Source: Martelella sp. AD-3 (GTDB taxonomy: Bacteria > Pseudomonadota > Alphaproteobacteria > Rhizobiales > Rhizobiaceae). Taken from it: a stretch of DNA of 64,000 bases. How positions within the stretch are numbered: position 1 is the stretch's first letter; every line of letters begins with the position of its first letter. Made by a program: the position numbers and the translations under genes. Where the stretch lies: contig NZ_CP014275.1 of assembly GCF_001578105.1 (NCBI RefSeq), positions 2,294,001-2,358,000 on the forward strand, in the 5' to 3' direction. The notes under the pieces are model-generated. The model worked only from the letters and a program-made list of their open reading frames with translations, searched no databases and was not told where the DNA came from. Below are positions 1 through 9,364 of this stretch, piece after piece.

Positions 1-390
1 TCATCCCGCAGTCCCGCTCTTGCAGCCGGTGGCGGGGCGCTGGCGATCGCATGTGCAACGACCGCTCTGGCCAGCCAGGGGCAGGCTCCCGCCGCCATAT
101 TCGCCGCAATGGCGATCTGGGGGCTCGGTTTCGGGGCCTTCCCGGTCGCCATATCCAGCTGGAACGCCCAGGCCGCTCCGGATCAGGCCGAAAGCGCCGG
201 AGCGATTCTATCGATGGGTTTCCAGGTCGCTATCGCCGGTGGCGGGGTACTGGGTGGCATCCTGATTGAAAGACTTGGCATGTCCGCCCCTCTCCAAAGC
301 GCCGGAATCGTAGCCATAATAGGCGCAGCAGTCATGTTGCTGATCGGGCGGCCAGACGAACGTCGGCGTACCGCAAGTCAGGCTTCCTGA
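1..390 (+). CDS. MFS transporter, C-terminal fragment (cut by window edge)
   Basis: The reading frame is open from the first base and gives about 129 residues before a TGA stop at 388-390. The peptide is very hydrophobic. The stretches IFAAMAIWGLGFGAFP and VAIAGGGVLGGILIE followed by IVAIIGAAVMLLIG look like the last three helices of a 12-helix major facilitator permease, with a short polar tail. The Gly/Ala-rich helices and the loop residues between them resemble drug or sugar efflux MFS proteins of the AraJ/YdhP type. The substrate cannot be told from this piece. The start lies outside the window. Confidence 0.7.
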   Translation, partial: SSRSPALAAGGGALAIACATTALASQGQAPAAIFAAMAIWGLGFGAFPVAISSWNAQAAPDQAESAGAILSMGFQVAIAGGGVLGGILIERLGMSAPLQSAGIVAIIGAAVMLLIGRPDERRRTASQAS

Positions 391-1493
391 GACAATCGAT
401 CGCGGCATCAAGGTACAGCATCTTGCGTGACATCGTTTTTTGCCATTGGCTAATCCTGGACGCGAGTGATGCTATTTCACCCATCCTCGTCCCAGCCAAA
501 TGGGGCATGAACAGAATGTCGTTCTGCATCGGCTCCTTGCTCGCGCTCAAAACACCTGCGAAGAAAGCTCCGCCCTGACAGACGACGGGAATCGATCGAA
601 CTTGAGGATATTGAGATGGGAGCGTCGCGAACCGCGCCCGCCGCGTTGCCGGAAACGCGAGCCCCAGCGCGAACTCGAGAACGCCGCTCGTGAGTCTTCT
701 GATCGCCAGTCCCCTTTTGTTCAAAATCATTCGATGACGGACAGTGTGTAAGCCGATGACTTCTTCTCGCTCCGCGACGCCCGGGCTTTCTGGTCCGAAT
801 CGATGCGAATGCTAGCCGCACAAAACTGCGAGCAGGTCCAAGCTCACCGCCGACCTCGGCAGTCCGGTTTATCTTCCCAGGCAGCTTCGCCGATGAGGCG
901 GACCCAGAACGGCGGCTTGCCGTCGGTAGATCCCTAGAACCGGACCGTGCGCAAACGGCCCTATTTCTGACGATCCGGAGGCCCCTTCCGACGGCTGTGG
1001 TTGGCTACAACACCTTCCAAAAAAGCGGACGCTCGAACCACATGGACTGAATGCCTGACCTGGGCGGAATGTGGAGTGGCTGCCTCTGCCTGCGATCACG
1101 CAGAATCAGTCATCGCGGGGTTTTGACGTCGATTCCATTTATACCGCAGATTGGCGTATTGCGTGGTGCGATAGTGGACTGATTTCCGAGGTTGTTGTTC
1201 TGGAACGTCGCATCTCTTACAACAACCGGCCTTCCATTCCCATACCAACCTTTTCGTAGAACTGCCGCGAGAGGCATTCTGATCCTCAAGATACGGCCAA
1301 GGTGACACTACCATCAACGTTGGTGGTGGCCAATGGCTGAGAACAAGGCTAAGTTCGAAAGCTGTGACTGGACTAGAGCAGTTCGCAGCCAGATGGAAAC
1401 ATCTGACGTCCGCGAAAATGCGTCAAAATAAATAGGTTGATCGTTTACGCGTTTCCATGAAAGGCGGAAACGATCTAGGAAAATTGGTGCCAG
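391..1493. other. 1.1 kb stretch with no convincing gene
   Basis: Short open frames exist on both strands, but none has a ribosome binding site plus recognisable protein motifs, and several are broken by stops within about 100 codons. The texture fits decayed coding sequence. A minus-strand frame near 332-730 reads smoothly but matches no family I recognise. The last 150 bases are richer in A and T and probably hold the promoter of the LysR gene that follows. Confidence 0.5.
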
Positions 1494-2420
1494 ATGGAAA
1501 TCAAGATGCGGCAGCTCGAAGCCTTCAGAGCTGTCGTGAAATTAACTTCCGTAAGCGGGGCGGCACGCGCGCTCGGACTGTCGCAGCCGACGGTCAGCAA
1601 TCTGATCACCTCTCTCGAGACCGAGCTCGGCGTTCAACTGTTCCAGCGGGTTAAGAAGCGGCTGGTGCCGACGACAGAGGGGCTGTCCTTTTTCGGCGAG
1701 GTTGACCGTACCTTCAGTTCGATCGAGCGGCTGACAAATGCCGCCGGGCGGCTGACGACCCCCTCATCTGCCTGGCTGCAGGTGGTGCTGCCACAATCCT
1801 TTGTGGTCAGTATTATCCCCGAAGCCCTGCGCATCCTGCATCAAAGCAATCCCGGCATTGGCGTTACGCTTGAATATCTGCCATCGAAGGAGGCGGTAGA
1901 ACTTGTCGCGTCCGGAGAGTGGAATTTCGGTATTGCGCGCATGCCGATTTCCAACCGCGCGGTCGAGGCGCGGACGATCATGCAGAGCGCCTATGTCTGC
2001 GTCCTGCCTGAGGGCCATCCGCTTTGTAACCGCGATCGGATCACGCCGCGCGATCTTGCGGGCGAGCCTCTGGTGCTGCAGTCGCGCCGTCACGAGGCGC
2101 GTTTCACGATCGAAGAAGCATTCCGAAAGGCAGGCGTGAGGCCGACAAGCGTCGTTGAGACCGGAGCGCTGACAGGGTCCTGCGCCCTGACATCGGCGGG
2201 TATAGGCATCTCGATCCTCGATGCCATCCTACTCGAGGGCTATCCCGACAAAAGCCTCACTGTGCGACCCTTCGACCCGGCCATTACCAATCAGTTCGCG
2301 TTGCTGCGCGAGAAGACAGCGGACCTGTCACCGGAGGCCACGGCCTTCTTCGAGGCGATCATGACCGCCACCAGGGCTATGGCTGACGCCTCTCGGAACT
2401 GGCTGACAATCTATCCGTGA
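1494..2420 (+). CDS. LysR-family transcriptional regulator
   Basis: The 308-residue product has a LysR-type winged helix-turn-helix at residues 5-65 (RQLEAFRAVVKLTSVSGAAR, then LSQPTVSNLITSLETELG) followed by a type 2 periplasmic-binding-like effector domain to the C terminus. This is the usual family length. Such proteins bind DNA as dimers or tetramers and answer to a small metabolite. The start at 1494 has an AGGA about 11 bases upstream; a second in-frame ATG four codons later is also possible. The gene converges with the cyclophilin gene, overlapping it by 10 bases. The nearby minus-strand TRAP operon is a plausible target, but this is inferred from position only. Confidence 0.9.
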   Translation: MEIKMRQLEAFRAVVKLTSVSGAARALGLSQPTVSNLITSLETELGVQLFQRVKKRLVPTTEGLSFFGEVDRTFSSIERLTNAAGRLTTPSSAWLQVVLPQSFVVSIIPEALRILHQSNPGIGVTLEYLPSKEAVELVASGEWNFGIARMPISNRAVEARTIMQSAYVCVLPEGHPLCNRDRITPRDLAGEPLVLQSRRHEARFTIEEAFRKAGVRPTSVVETGALTGSCALTSAGIGISILDAILLEGYPDKSLTVRPFDPAITNQFALLREKTADLSPEATAFFEAIMTATRAMADASRNWLTIYP

Positions 2421-3004
2421 AACACTTTCCGCCTGACCGAGCGAATCGGATAGGGGTGCATCATCCATGTGATCGGCTCGGCGAGTCCGTAAAGCCTGTC
2501 GAGGACTTCGAAACCGGAGACAATCTGCGCGAAGGCTGCGAAGCCGCGTCCATCGGGATTGCGCTTGCCGCCGAAATCGAAATATGGCGCATCCTCGACA
2601 CAGAAGAAGAAATGCGGGCCGGAAAGCCCGGCGGAATCCCGGCCCATCGAGACCGTTCCGCGTTTGTGGCGAAGGCCGGTGATTTCGGTCGTCTCGAGTG
2701 GGACCGGAGGAAACGGTAGGTTTTCCGGCGCGTCCATAGGGTCCCATCCGCGCCCGAGCGCCGGATCGTATCGAGCCTTCTCGGGTCGCCAACCCCATTG
2801 GACGGCGCGGCTGTCGCAGGACCGTTCCGGCCGGTCGTTTTTCGGCGTCACGATGCGAAACACGGATGCCCCGTCAAGCAGGCCTTTATCGCAATAGGCA
2901 AGAAAGTTACGGGCCGTGTGTGGGGCTTGCTCCGGATAAAGCTCGATCTCGATTGCGCCGAAGTCACAGATGAATTCGACAATCGGGGTAGATACCTTGG
3001 CCAT
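2411..3004 (-). CDS. Cyclophilin-type peptidyl-prolyl cis-trans isomerase
   Basis: The 197-residue product starts like bacterial cyclophilins (FGAIEIELYPEQAPHTARNF) and has the core pattern of FRIV, then RGTVSMGR, then FFFCVEDAPYFD near residues 125-145, and a C-terminal SGFEVLDRLYGL. Cyclophilins catalyse proline bond isomerisation during protein folding. Compared with short bacterial cyclophilins it has a central insertion (about residues 55-100), so the active-site arginine context is altered and activity may differ. There is no signal peptide, so it is probably cytoplasmic. It lies just downstream of the TRAP operon on the same strand, with a 42-base gap. Confidence 0.85.
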   Translation of the reverse strand: MAKVSTPIVEFICDFGAIEIELYPEQAPHTARNFLAYCDKGLLDGASVFRIVTPKNDRPERSCDSRAVQWGWRPEKARYDPALGRGWDPMDAPENLPFPPVPLETTEITGLRHKRGTVSMGRDSAGLSGPHFFFCVEDAPYFDFGGKRNPDGRGFAAFAQIVSGFEVLDRLYGLAEPITWMMHPYPIRSVRRKVFHG

Positions 3005-3046
3005 TTCGGTCTGTGGTGTCCTGGTGGATAAAGCGTTTCAATCGGC

Positions 3047-4351
3047 CTAAAGCAGGCTTGGAAGCCAGAGCGCGATAATCGGAAACAGCGTGAGAATGAG
3101 CGTGCCGAAGCACATCAGAAGGAAGAACGGCAGTGCATCGAGCGTCACGCGGTTGATTGCCCGACCGGTCAACCCTTGCAGTATGAAAAGGTTGAGCCCG
3201 ATGGGTGGCGTCAGGGCGCTCAACTCGATCATGATAATCAGAAACACCCCGAACCAGATCGGATCGAAGCCCGCGGCGACGACAACCGGCAGCACGATTG
3301 GCACTGTCATCACGGTTATGGACGTGCCGTCGAGAAACATACCCATGACGATATAGAGCAACGCCAGCACGAACAGGAGCATGTAAGGCGAGAACGCCGC
3401 CTGCGAGAACCATGTTTTGATCTCTTCCGGCAGGTTCATGTAGGCAAGACAGGCCGACAGCAGCGAGGATGTCGCGATCAGCACGCAGAGCATGGTCGAA
3501 ACCCGGACCGCGTTCAGCAGCGTCTCCAGCAACATTCTGTGCGAAAGCTGGCGGCCGATACCGGCAATCACCATAGCGATCGCCAGACCGACAGCCGCCG
3601 CCTCCGAGGGCGTCGCAAGGCCCGAATAGATCGAACCGAGCACGACCACCATCACCAGCGTGATCGGCATGAGGTCACGAACGGAGGTAAACAGAATACG
3701 CATGGTCATGCGCTCCGTCGCATCCTCAGGCTTGTGCCGGGAAATCGCGCTCCGGATGGCAATGTAGCCGGAAAACAATCCAGCCATCATCAGTCCCGGC
3801 AGCACGCCGGCGGCAAACAAACGGGTGATCGAGACCTCGGCTAGAACGCCATAGACGATCATTGCAATCGAAGGCGGAATTAGCAACCCGAAACTGCCGG
3901 CGCCGGCCAGAGAGCCGACCGAAAGCGAGGTGTTGTAGCCCCGGCGCGTGAGTTCGGGAATGGTGATCTTGCCGACGGTCGCAGTCGTGGCAGTGCCGGA
4001 TCCTGAGATCGCCGCAAACACCGTGCACCCGAGGACATTGGTGTGGATAAGGCCGCCGGGTATCCGCGCGACCAGCGGTGAAAGCCCGCGGAAAAGACGC
4101 TGCGAAAGATCTGTGCGCAAGATGATCTCGCCCATCCAGAGGAAGATCGGGACGGCCGCCAGCTCCCACGAGACCGCCTTGTTGGCGATGACCTTGGATG
4201 CGATCGCGCCGATTCGGTCGGGCGAAAAGCCGAGGCCGAGATAAAGTGAGGCGATGCTGACGATCAGGAGAGCGGAGAATATCCAAATTCCAGCGCCGAG
4301 CGTCACGACAAGGAGCCCAAGGAGAAGAACGGTTGCGTCCAGAGTGGTCAT
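3047..4351 (-). CDS. dctM: TRAP transporter large permease (DctM family)
   Basis: The 434-residue, strongly hydrophobic protein has about 12 membrane segments. The family landmarks are present: TVFAAISGSGTATTATVGKITIPEL in pieces near residues 105-130, LIPPSIAMIVYGVLAEVSI near 150-170, and GMFLDGTSITVMTVPIVLPV near 335. It forms the transport subunit that couples sodium entry to uptake of an acid substrate delivered by the periplasmic binding protein. It is the last gene of a dctP-dctQ-dctM operon, 20 bases after dctQ. The substrate is not predictable from the sequence alone. Confidence 0.93.
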   Translation of the reverse strand: MTTLDATVLLLGLLVVTLGAGIWIFSALLIVSIASLYLGLGFSPDRIGAIASKVIANKAVSWELAAVPIFLWMGEIILRTDLSQRLFRGLSPLVARIPGGLIHTNVLGCTVFAAISGSGTATTATVGKITIPELTRRGYNTSLSVGSLAGAGSFGLLIPPSIAMIVYGVLAEVSITRLFAAGVLPGLMMAGLFSGYIAIRSAISRHKPEDATERMTMRILFTSVRDLMPITLVMVVVLGSIYSGLATPSEAAAVGLAIAMVIAGIGRQLSHRMLLETLLNAVRVSTMLCVLIATSSLLSACLAYMNLPEEIKTWFSQAAFSPYMLLFVLALLYIVMGMFLDGTSITVMTVPIVLPVVVAAGFDPIWFGVFLIIMIELSALTPPIGLNLFILQGLTGRAINRVTLDALPFFLLMCFGTLILTLFPIIALWLPSLL

Positions 4352-4371
4352 CTTGACTTTCGCGGTTTAGA

Positions 4372-4929
4372 TCAGAGTGAGAGGCTGGTCTCGCTGCTTT
4401 CAGACAGCACCACAAGACGCAGGAGCCTCACCAGAAGCTGTAGCGCCAGCAGGATCAGACCGATGAGAAAGACCAATGCCGGAAGCCAGAGCGGAACGGG
4501 AACGTAATCGCCGCTGAGCGTTCCGCGACGGATGAGCTTTCCCACCGTCTCCCATTGATAGCTCAGCACGAAAAGCACTGCGGCGAGACTGAGCACAACG
4601 CCGAAGAACTCGGCAACCTTGCGAGCCAACACCGGAAGCCGGGTGACGAGTACGCTCACGCGCAGCATGCTGCCCTGCTCCAGAACCCAGGGCATCGAGA
4701 GAAATGTCACGGCCGCAACCGCATAGGCAACCCAGGAATCGGTGACGTGCGTTGAAAGCGAAAAGGCACGCAGCCCAATCTCGAGCAGGATCAGTCCCGT
4801 CATCAACACGACGAGGGTGACTGCGACGTAGGCGGCTGTCAGATTGGCCCTTTGCGACACCGCAGCGATGAACCGCAGCCAGGCCGGCCCTTTCGGGCCA
4901 GCCGGTTTAAACGTTTCAACGGCGCTCAT
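4372..4929 (-). CDS. dctQ: TRAP transporter small permease (DctQ family)
   Basis: The 185-residue product has four predicted membrane helices, the standard layout for DctQ. The pattern WVAYAVAAVTFLSMPWVLEQGSMLRVSVL in the middle matches the family core, in which a G-x-x-x-R-V segment precedes helix three. It supports assembly of the large permease in the inner membrane. Its ATG shares one base with the stop codon of dctP (a TGATG junction), so the two are translationally coupled. Confidence 0.9.
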   Translation of the reverse strand: MSAVETFKPAGPKGPAWLRFIAAVSQRANLTAAYVAVTLVVLMTGLILLEIGLRAFSLSTHVTDSWVAYAVAAVTFLSMPWVLEQGSMLRVSVLVTRLPVLARKVAEFFGVVLSLAAVLFVLSYQWETVGKLIRRGTLSGDYVPVPLWLPALVFLIGLILLALQLLVRLLRLVVLSESSETSLSL

Positions 4930-5951
4930 CAGGACTTCGCGGACCTGAACGCGTCAAGGATGGCATGTCCGCGATCGCCGGTGGCTTCGACCCAGTTCTG
5001 CACCACCGGATCGGCTGCCTGCTGCAGGAAGTCGAACATGTCCTGGGGCACGGCATCGGCGTGGGTGACGGTCATGCCGTTGTCGTCCATGACCTCATAG
5101 GCATGGTCGATCGAGGCGCGCATCAGGTCCCAGTTGTATTTATCGCATTCGGCACAGATCTGCTCGAGTGCAGCCTTGTCTTCGTCCGACAGTGCGTCAT
5201 AGTCGTCCTTGTGGACGTGGGCGACCGAAAGCGCCATGGCGTAATTGAGCTCGGTGAAGTCACTGACGTAATCCCAGAGCGTCAGCTTTTCGGCGCTTTC
5301 GCCCGATGTCAGCAGCGCATCGATGCCGCCGGTGGAAAGCTGCGGCGTCAGATCAGACCAAGCGATCTGCAATGGTGCGGCCCCGGCTGCGGCAAGCGTG
5401 CGGGTCGAGTTGGCGTCATAGCTGCGGATCCTGAGGCCTTTCAGCGCCTCCGGGCTGGTGATCGGCATCTTGGCGTGGATACCGCTCGGCGGACTCGGCA
5501 CGGCCCACAGCAACACCTGGTCATAATCCGCGAAAACCTTTGCATATTCGGGTTTTGCAATTTGCCATAGCAACAACGCCTCGTCCGGCGTCTGTGCGAC
5601 AAAGGGCAGCGAACTCAGCTCGAACAGCGGATCGACACCGCCGAGCTGGGTCAGAACGGTGACAGCGGACTGAACGGCGCGATCCTCGACCGCGTCGAAC
5701 TGTTCAGCGGATTTATAGCCCAGCGTGCCACCACCGTGATATTGTACAGCAAGACGATCGCCGAGGCGCTCGCTGACCAGCTTGGCGAAATTGATCGCGG
5801 CCTTGCCGCTGAGATTGGCCTCGGTATATTCGTCGGCCATGTCCCAGCGAATGGTATCGGCGGCAAAAGCAAACTTGTGAAGTCCGCCCCCCATGACGGC
5901 GCCAGTAGTCATCAACGTTGTTTTCAGAAATGTGCGGCGGTCTTGTTTCAT
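4929..5951 (-). CDS. dctP: TRAP transporter periplasmic substrate-binding protein (DctP family)
   Basis: I place the start at 5951, giving 340 residues that begin MKQDRRTFLKTTLMTTGAVM, a Tat-like signal (RRTFLK) followed by a hydrophobic stretch and AFAA. A GGGG ribosome binding site sits seven bases upstream. The open frame runs 32 codons further 5' but that part looks non-coding. The mature protein has DctP features: LAVQYHGGGTLGY, then SLPFVAQTPDEALL, GLRIRSYDANSTRTLAAAGAAP near residue 170 and a late AVPQDMFDFLQQAADPVV. It captures a carboxylate-type solute in the periplasm and hands it to DctQM. Confidence 0.92.
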   Translation of the reverse strand: MKQDRRTFLKTTLMTTGAVMGGGLHKFAFAADTIRWDMADEYTEANLSGKAAINFAKLVSERLGDRLAVQYHGGGTLGYKSAEQFDAVEDRAVQSAVTVLTQLGGVDPLFELSSLPFVAQTPDEALLLWQIAKPEYAKVFADYDQVLLWAVPSPPSGIHAKMPITSPEALKGLRIRSYDANSTRTLAAAGAAPLQIAWSDLTPQLSTGGIDALLTSGESAEKLTLWDYVSDFTELNYAMALSVAHVHKDDYDALSDEDKAALEQICAECDKYNWDLMRASIDHAYEVMDDNGMTVTHADAVPQDMFDFLQQAADPVVQNWVEATGDRGHAILDAFRSAKS

Positions 5952-6387
5952 GTTTTCCCCGTTTGCTGCGTTTGATTGCCGCAAGCCAGCACAGCCAGCG
6001 ACATTGATATTCGTCAGAGCATTGGCGAGACGGCGCTGGAGCGTCAATTATTTATTTTCCGAATGTTTTGAGAGGTTTTTCAGGTCTGGGCGCTGACTGC
6101 GGAGGGAACAGGCTATGCCAACTCCGTTATATTCCGATAGAGAAACGCGAACGATCATCAACGCCGACTATCATCTTATAGGTAAAATAAATAATTGAAT
6201 TATCTGAATAAACTTTCTTTTTTCGTGGGAAGTGCAACTCAACGGAGAGACTGCGGTGCCAGATAGCTTCTTGAGACGCCAGTAAATCCTTGCATAGGGT
6301 TTTTAGTCAAATTCTTCAGTCCGCAGAGCGCCGCTGCCGTACCCGCCACGCAAGCAATCCCAAGTTCAGCGAATATAGGTCGTTCGA
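5952..6387. promoter_or_regulatory. Divergent intergenic region between dctP and the hydrolase gene
   Basis: These 436 bases separate two divergently transcribed genes. The stretch 6040-6230 is much richer in A and T than its surroundings and probably holds both promoters. I see no clear inverted repeat for a regulator and no RNA gene. The arrangement suggests that the TRAP importer and the hydrolase share control. Confidence 0.45.
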
Positions 6388-7488
6388 ATGCTCAAATCGC
6401 CCACCCCCTTCACCTTCTCGCTCGCCGGACGTTCGACCTTTGCGCCTTCCGGTCTGCACAGCCGAATGATCGAGGAGGCACCCCGCAAGCTCTCCTTCGA
6501 ACATGCCGGAAGCGATCCCGACTGGGCCGAAACGCTCCGCGCCAAGCTTATCGAGCTTCTCGGTATGCCGGACGAGCGGCCCGCAGGCAGCGTGGTGACG
6601 GCTGTCGGTGAACGCGTCGACTGTGGCACGCATGACCGACAGGAGTTTATTTTCGAGGCGGAGCCGGGTGCCGAAGTCCCTTGCGTGCTGCTGCTGCCGA
6701 AAAATGCCAAAGGCCCGTTGCCGGTGATGATCTGTCTGCAGGGACACACCACAGGCATGCATATCTCGCTCGGTGAGGTGATGCATGACTGCGACGTCGA
6801 GCACATCGGCGGCGACCGAGATTTCGCGATCCAGGCCGTAAACCATGGCTATGCCGCCATTGCAATGGAGCAGCGCGCCTTCGGAATTCGCGGCGACGAT
6901 CGCGCCGATTGCTGCAGGCGCACTCTTGACCTGCCGATCAATGACGATAACCGGACGTGCAAGCATCCGGCGATGACGGCACTGCTTTTGGGACGTACCC
7001 TAATCGGCGAGAGGGTGTTCGACGTCATCAGGGCCTGCGATGCGGTGGCCGAGTTCGAGGTTCTCGATCCCGAGCGCATTCATGTCATGGGCAATTCCGG
7101 TGGAGGAACGATCGCCTGGTATGCCGCCGCTCTCGAGCCGCGGCTGAAGGGTATCATTGCCGCGTCCTGCTTTGGCACAGTCGCCCGAAGCATCGGCGCT
7201 ATCGATCACTGCACCGACAATTATATTCCCGGTATGCTCGAATGGTTCGACTTCCCGGATATCGCTGCTGCCATCCACGACGCCAAAGTACTGATCGTCA
7301 TGGGCCGTAACGACCCTCTTTTCCCGTATGAAGGCGTACAGGAGGCGTTTGCAAGGGCAGAGGTCATTTTCGAACACTTGGGAAAGGCTGGCGCAATCGA
7401 TCTTGTCATTGGAGAGGGTGGACACAGGTTTTACGCAGACTTAGCCTGGCCCGCTTTCGCTGCATTGCCCGCGTCAAGATCACCGTGA
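6388..7488 (+). CDS. Alpha/beta hydrolase (acetyl xylan esterase / dienelactone hydrolase-like)
   Basis: The 366-residue protein has an alpha/beta hydrolase core with a readable triad: Ser237 in MGNSGGGT (the nucleophile elbow), Asp309 in GRNDPLFP and His346 in GEGGHRFY. An LPVMICLQGH strand at 111-120 supplies the oxyanion region. The first 90 residues and the long lid between strands place it near the acetyl xylan esterase and Abhydrolase_7 groups, which cleave esters on sugars or xenobiotics. There is no signal peptide, so it acts in the cytoplasm, perhaps on what the divergent TRAP system brings in. That link is inference. Confidence 0.85.
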   Translation: MLKSPTPFTFSLAGRSTFAPSGLHSRMIEEAPRKLSFEHAGSDPDWAETLRAKLIELLGMPDERPAGSVVTAVGERVDCGTHDRQEFIFEAEPGAEVPCVLLLPKNAKGPLPVMICLQGHTTGMHISLGEVMHDCDVEHIGGDRDFAIQAVNHGYAAIAMEQRAFGIRGDDRADCCRRTLDLPINDDNRTCKHPAMTALLLGRTLIGERVFDVIRACDAVAEFEVLDPERIHVMGNSGGGTIAWYAAALEPRLKGIIAASCFGTVARSIGAIDHCTDNYIPGMLEWFDFPDIAAAIHDAKVLIVMGRNDPLFPYEGVQEAFARAEVIFEHLGKAGAIDLVIGEGGHRFYADLAWPAFAALPASRSP

Positions 7489-7519
7489 AACGGGACTGTT
7501 CGCTTTCCTAACCTGCTTC

Positions 7520-8656
7520 TCATAGCAAACTCATCTGTGTATTCCCTCCCCTGTCTGAGCATTCGCCCAGCGAAGAAAGCGTGACCCCGAGGAGGCGAAT
7601 TCCTTTCTGGGTAGGAAACAACTCAGCAAGCAACGTGCCGGCGATCTCGGCGATCTCATCTGCGTTTCGCACGTTCTGACGGACCGTCCGGCTCCGCGTG
7701 ATCTGCTGGAAGTCCGCATATTTCACCTTCAGCGTCACAGTCCGCCCACTGATCTGCTTGTTCTCAGCATGGCGCCATACCTTCTCGGCAAGCGGGATCA
7801 ACTCCGCCTGCGCCGCCTCCAGATCGAATATATCGGCCGCAAACGTGTCTTCCGCGCCGATCGATTTGCGCGGCCGATCGGGCTGAACAGGCCGCTCGTC
7901 GATCCCCCTCGAGATTCGATAATACCAGCTCCCCGACTTGCCGAAGTTGTCACGCAGGAAGGCGAGCGATTTGTCGCGCAGATCTGCGCCGGTCACGATC
8001 CCGAGCCGCTGCATCTTCTCTGCCGTCGCCGGCCCAACGCCGTGGAATTTCTTGACGGCGAGGTCAGCGACAAATGCCGGACCCATCTTCGGTGTGATCA
8101 CGGCCTGGCCGTTCGGCTTGTTGAGGTCACTCGCCATCTTTGCGAGGAACTTGCAGTAGGATATCCCGGCAGACGCATTGAGACCGGTTACATCCTTGAT
8201 ACGGGCGCGAATGATCGTCGCGATTTCGGTTGCAAACGCGATACCCTGCTTGTTCTCGGTCACATCAAGATAGGCCTCATCGAGCGAAAGCGGTTCGATC
8301 AGGTCTGTATGCTCAGCGAATATCTGGTGGATCTGCGCCGAGACCAATCGGTAGACGTCAAACCGTGGTTTCACGAACACCAGGTCGGGACACCGTCGTT
8401 TAGCGGTCACTGATGGGAGCGCGGACCTTACTCCAAAAGCTCGGGCCTCGTAGCTTGCCGCGGCAACGACACCTCTGGCCGCAGAGCCTCCGACAGCTAC
8501 CGGCTTGCCGCGCAGTTCGGGATTGTCGCGCTGCTCGACTGAGGCGTAAAAGGCATCCATGTCGACATGGATGATCTTGCGGATGGCTGGAGCGGCATCA
8601 TCCGTTTCGACCTCATGGTCTCTTTCAAATGTAGTCAGTTCATCCGGCGCGGCCAT
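7520..8656 (-). CDS. dinB: DNA polymerase IV (Y family)
   Basis: The 378-residue product carries both catalytic carboxylate motifs of Y-family polymerases: HVDMDAFYASVEQ at about residues 30-42 and PLSLDEAYLDVT about 100 residues later. It also has the KFLAKMASDLNKPNG finger/palm motif, a helix-hairpin-helix (FHGVGPATAEKMQRLGI) and a little-finger domain. It performs error-prone bypass of damaged template bases. A GAGAAG ribosome binding site precedes the ATG. It is the third gene of a run with the UvrD-like helicase and the SRAP protein (gap 30 bases), and probably shares their SOS control. It lacks a clear QLxLF-type clamp-binding end. Confidence 0.95.
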   Translation of the reverse strand: MAAPDELTTFERDHEVETDDAAPAIRKIIHVDMDAFYASVEQRDNPELRGKPVAVGGSAARGVVAAASYEARAFGVRSALPSVTAKRRCPDLVFVKPRFDVYRLVSAQIHQIFAEHTDLIEPLSLDEAYLDVTENKQGIAFATEIATIIRARIKDVTGLNASAGISYCKFLAKMASDLNKPNGQAVITPKMGPAFVADLAVKKFHGVGPATAEKMQRLGIVTGADLRDKSLAFLRDNFGKSGSWYYRISRGIDERPVQPDRPRKSIGAEDTFAADIFDLEAAQAELIPLAEKVWRHAENKQISGRTVTLKVKYADFQQITRSRTVRQNVRNADEIAEIAGTLLAELFPTQKGIRLLGVTLSSLGECSDRGGNTQMSLL

Positions 8657-8686
8657 GACTTCTCAAGCGCGTAACACGCGATGACG

Positions 8687-9349
8687 TTATTCGTCTTCGG
8701 GGTTTTCAGGAGGGGCGACGAGGACAAGCATGTTGCCGGGCAGTGGTCGCTGAAGGTGTTTTACATCGGTCCACTCACCGGTGAGCCAGAGATCGACCTC
8801 TTCCGGCGTCGTCAGGATCGCCGGCATTGCTTTTTCATGAATGGGTTTGACGATCTCATTCGGTGTTGTGGTCAGAAACCCGAACAGTTCATATTCCTGT
8901 TCGCCATCGCGGACCTTCCGCACGCCCTTCCAGGGCGTCCAGAAACTGGCGAAGAACATCAATGGCCGATCTGCGTTCTGCGCAAACCAGGCATTGGGCA
9001 CGCGCCCGCCCTCCACCTTGCTCGCAGGGTCAGGCTCCGCAAATGAAGTAAACGGCACGACACAGCGGCTTGTCGGCCCGAGCCAGCGCCGCCAATGCGG
9101 AGACCCGACATTGCGGATATTGGTGACCCCGCGATCGGCCTTGCCTTTGACGAAGGCCGGCGGCGTCGGCATGCCCCAGGTGGCACTAACGATTTCCCGT
9201 TTGCCATCGCCATCAACGCGAACGATCGGCGCCAGCGTGTTGGGATAGACATTGAGCGATGGTTCGTTCCATCCGGCCTTGTCGCTCATCGCCTTCGTAA
9301 ACTCGACGACGGCATCCCGTGTCGTCGTCAGATTATAGAGATTGCACAA
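8687..9349 (-). CDS. SRAP-domain protein (YedK/HMCES-type abasic site DNA-protein crosslinker)
   Basis: The 220-residue product starts MCNLYNL, which puts the catalytic cysteine at position 2 after Met removal, as in all SRAP proteins. Later landmarks are ATWGMPTP, RCVVPFTSFAEPD and the end of the fold with IHEKAMPAILTTPEEVDLWL, which holds the active-site histidine and glutamate region. Family members form a covalent thiazolidine bond with abasic sites in single-stranded DNA and protect them during replication. The gene lies 15 bases after the helicase and 30 before dinB, which supports a role in damage tolerance. Confidence 0.93.
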   Translation of the reverse strand: MCNLYNLTTTRDAVVEFTKAMSDKAGWNEPSLNVYPNTLAPIVRVDGDGKREIVSATWGMPTPPAFVKGKADRGVTNIRNVGSPHWRRWLGPTSRCVVPFTSFAEPDPASKVEGGRVPNAWFAQNADRPLMFFASFWTPWKGVRKVRDGEQEYELFGFLTTTPNEIVKPIHEKAMPAILTTPEEVDLWLTGEWTDVKHLQRPLPGNMLVLVAPPENPEDE

Positions 9350-9364
9350 ATCCTCGTCTCCCCC

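Noticed and set aside
869..1099. Minus-strand frame resembling a decayed transposase or enzyme
   Set aside because: Stops interrupt every extended reading and no family motif is secure.
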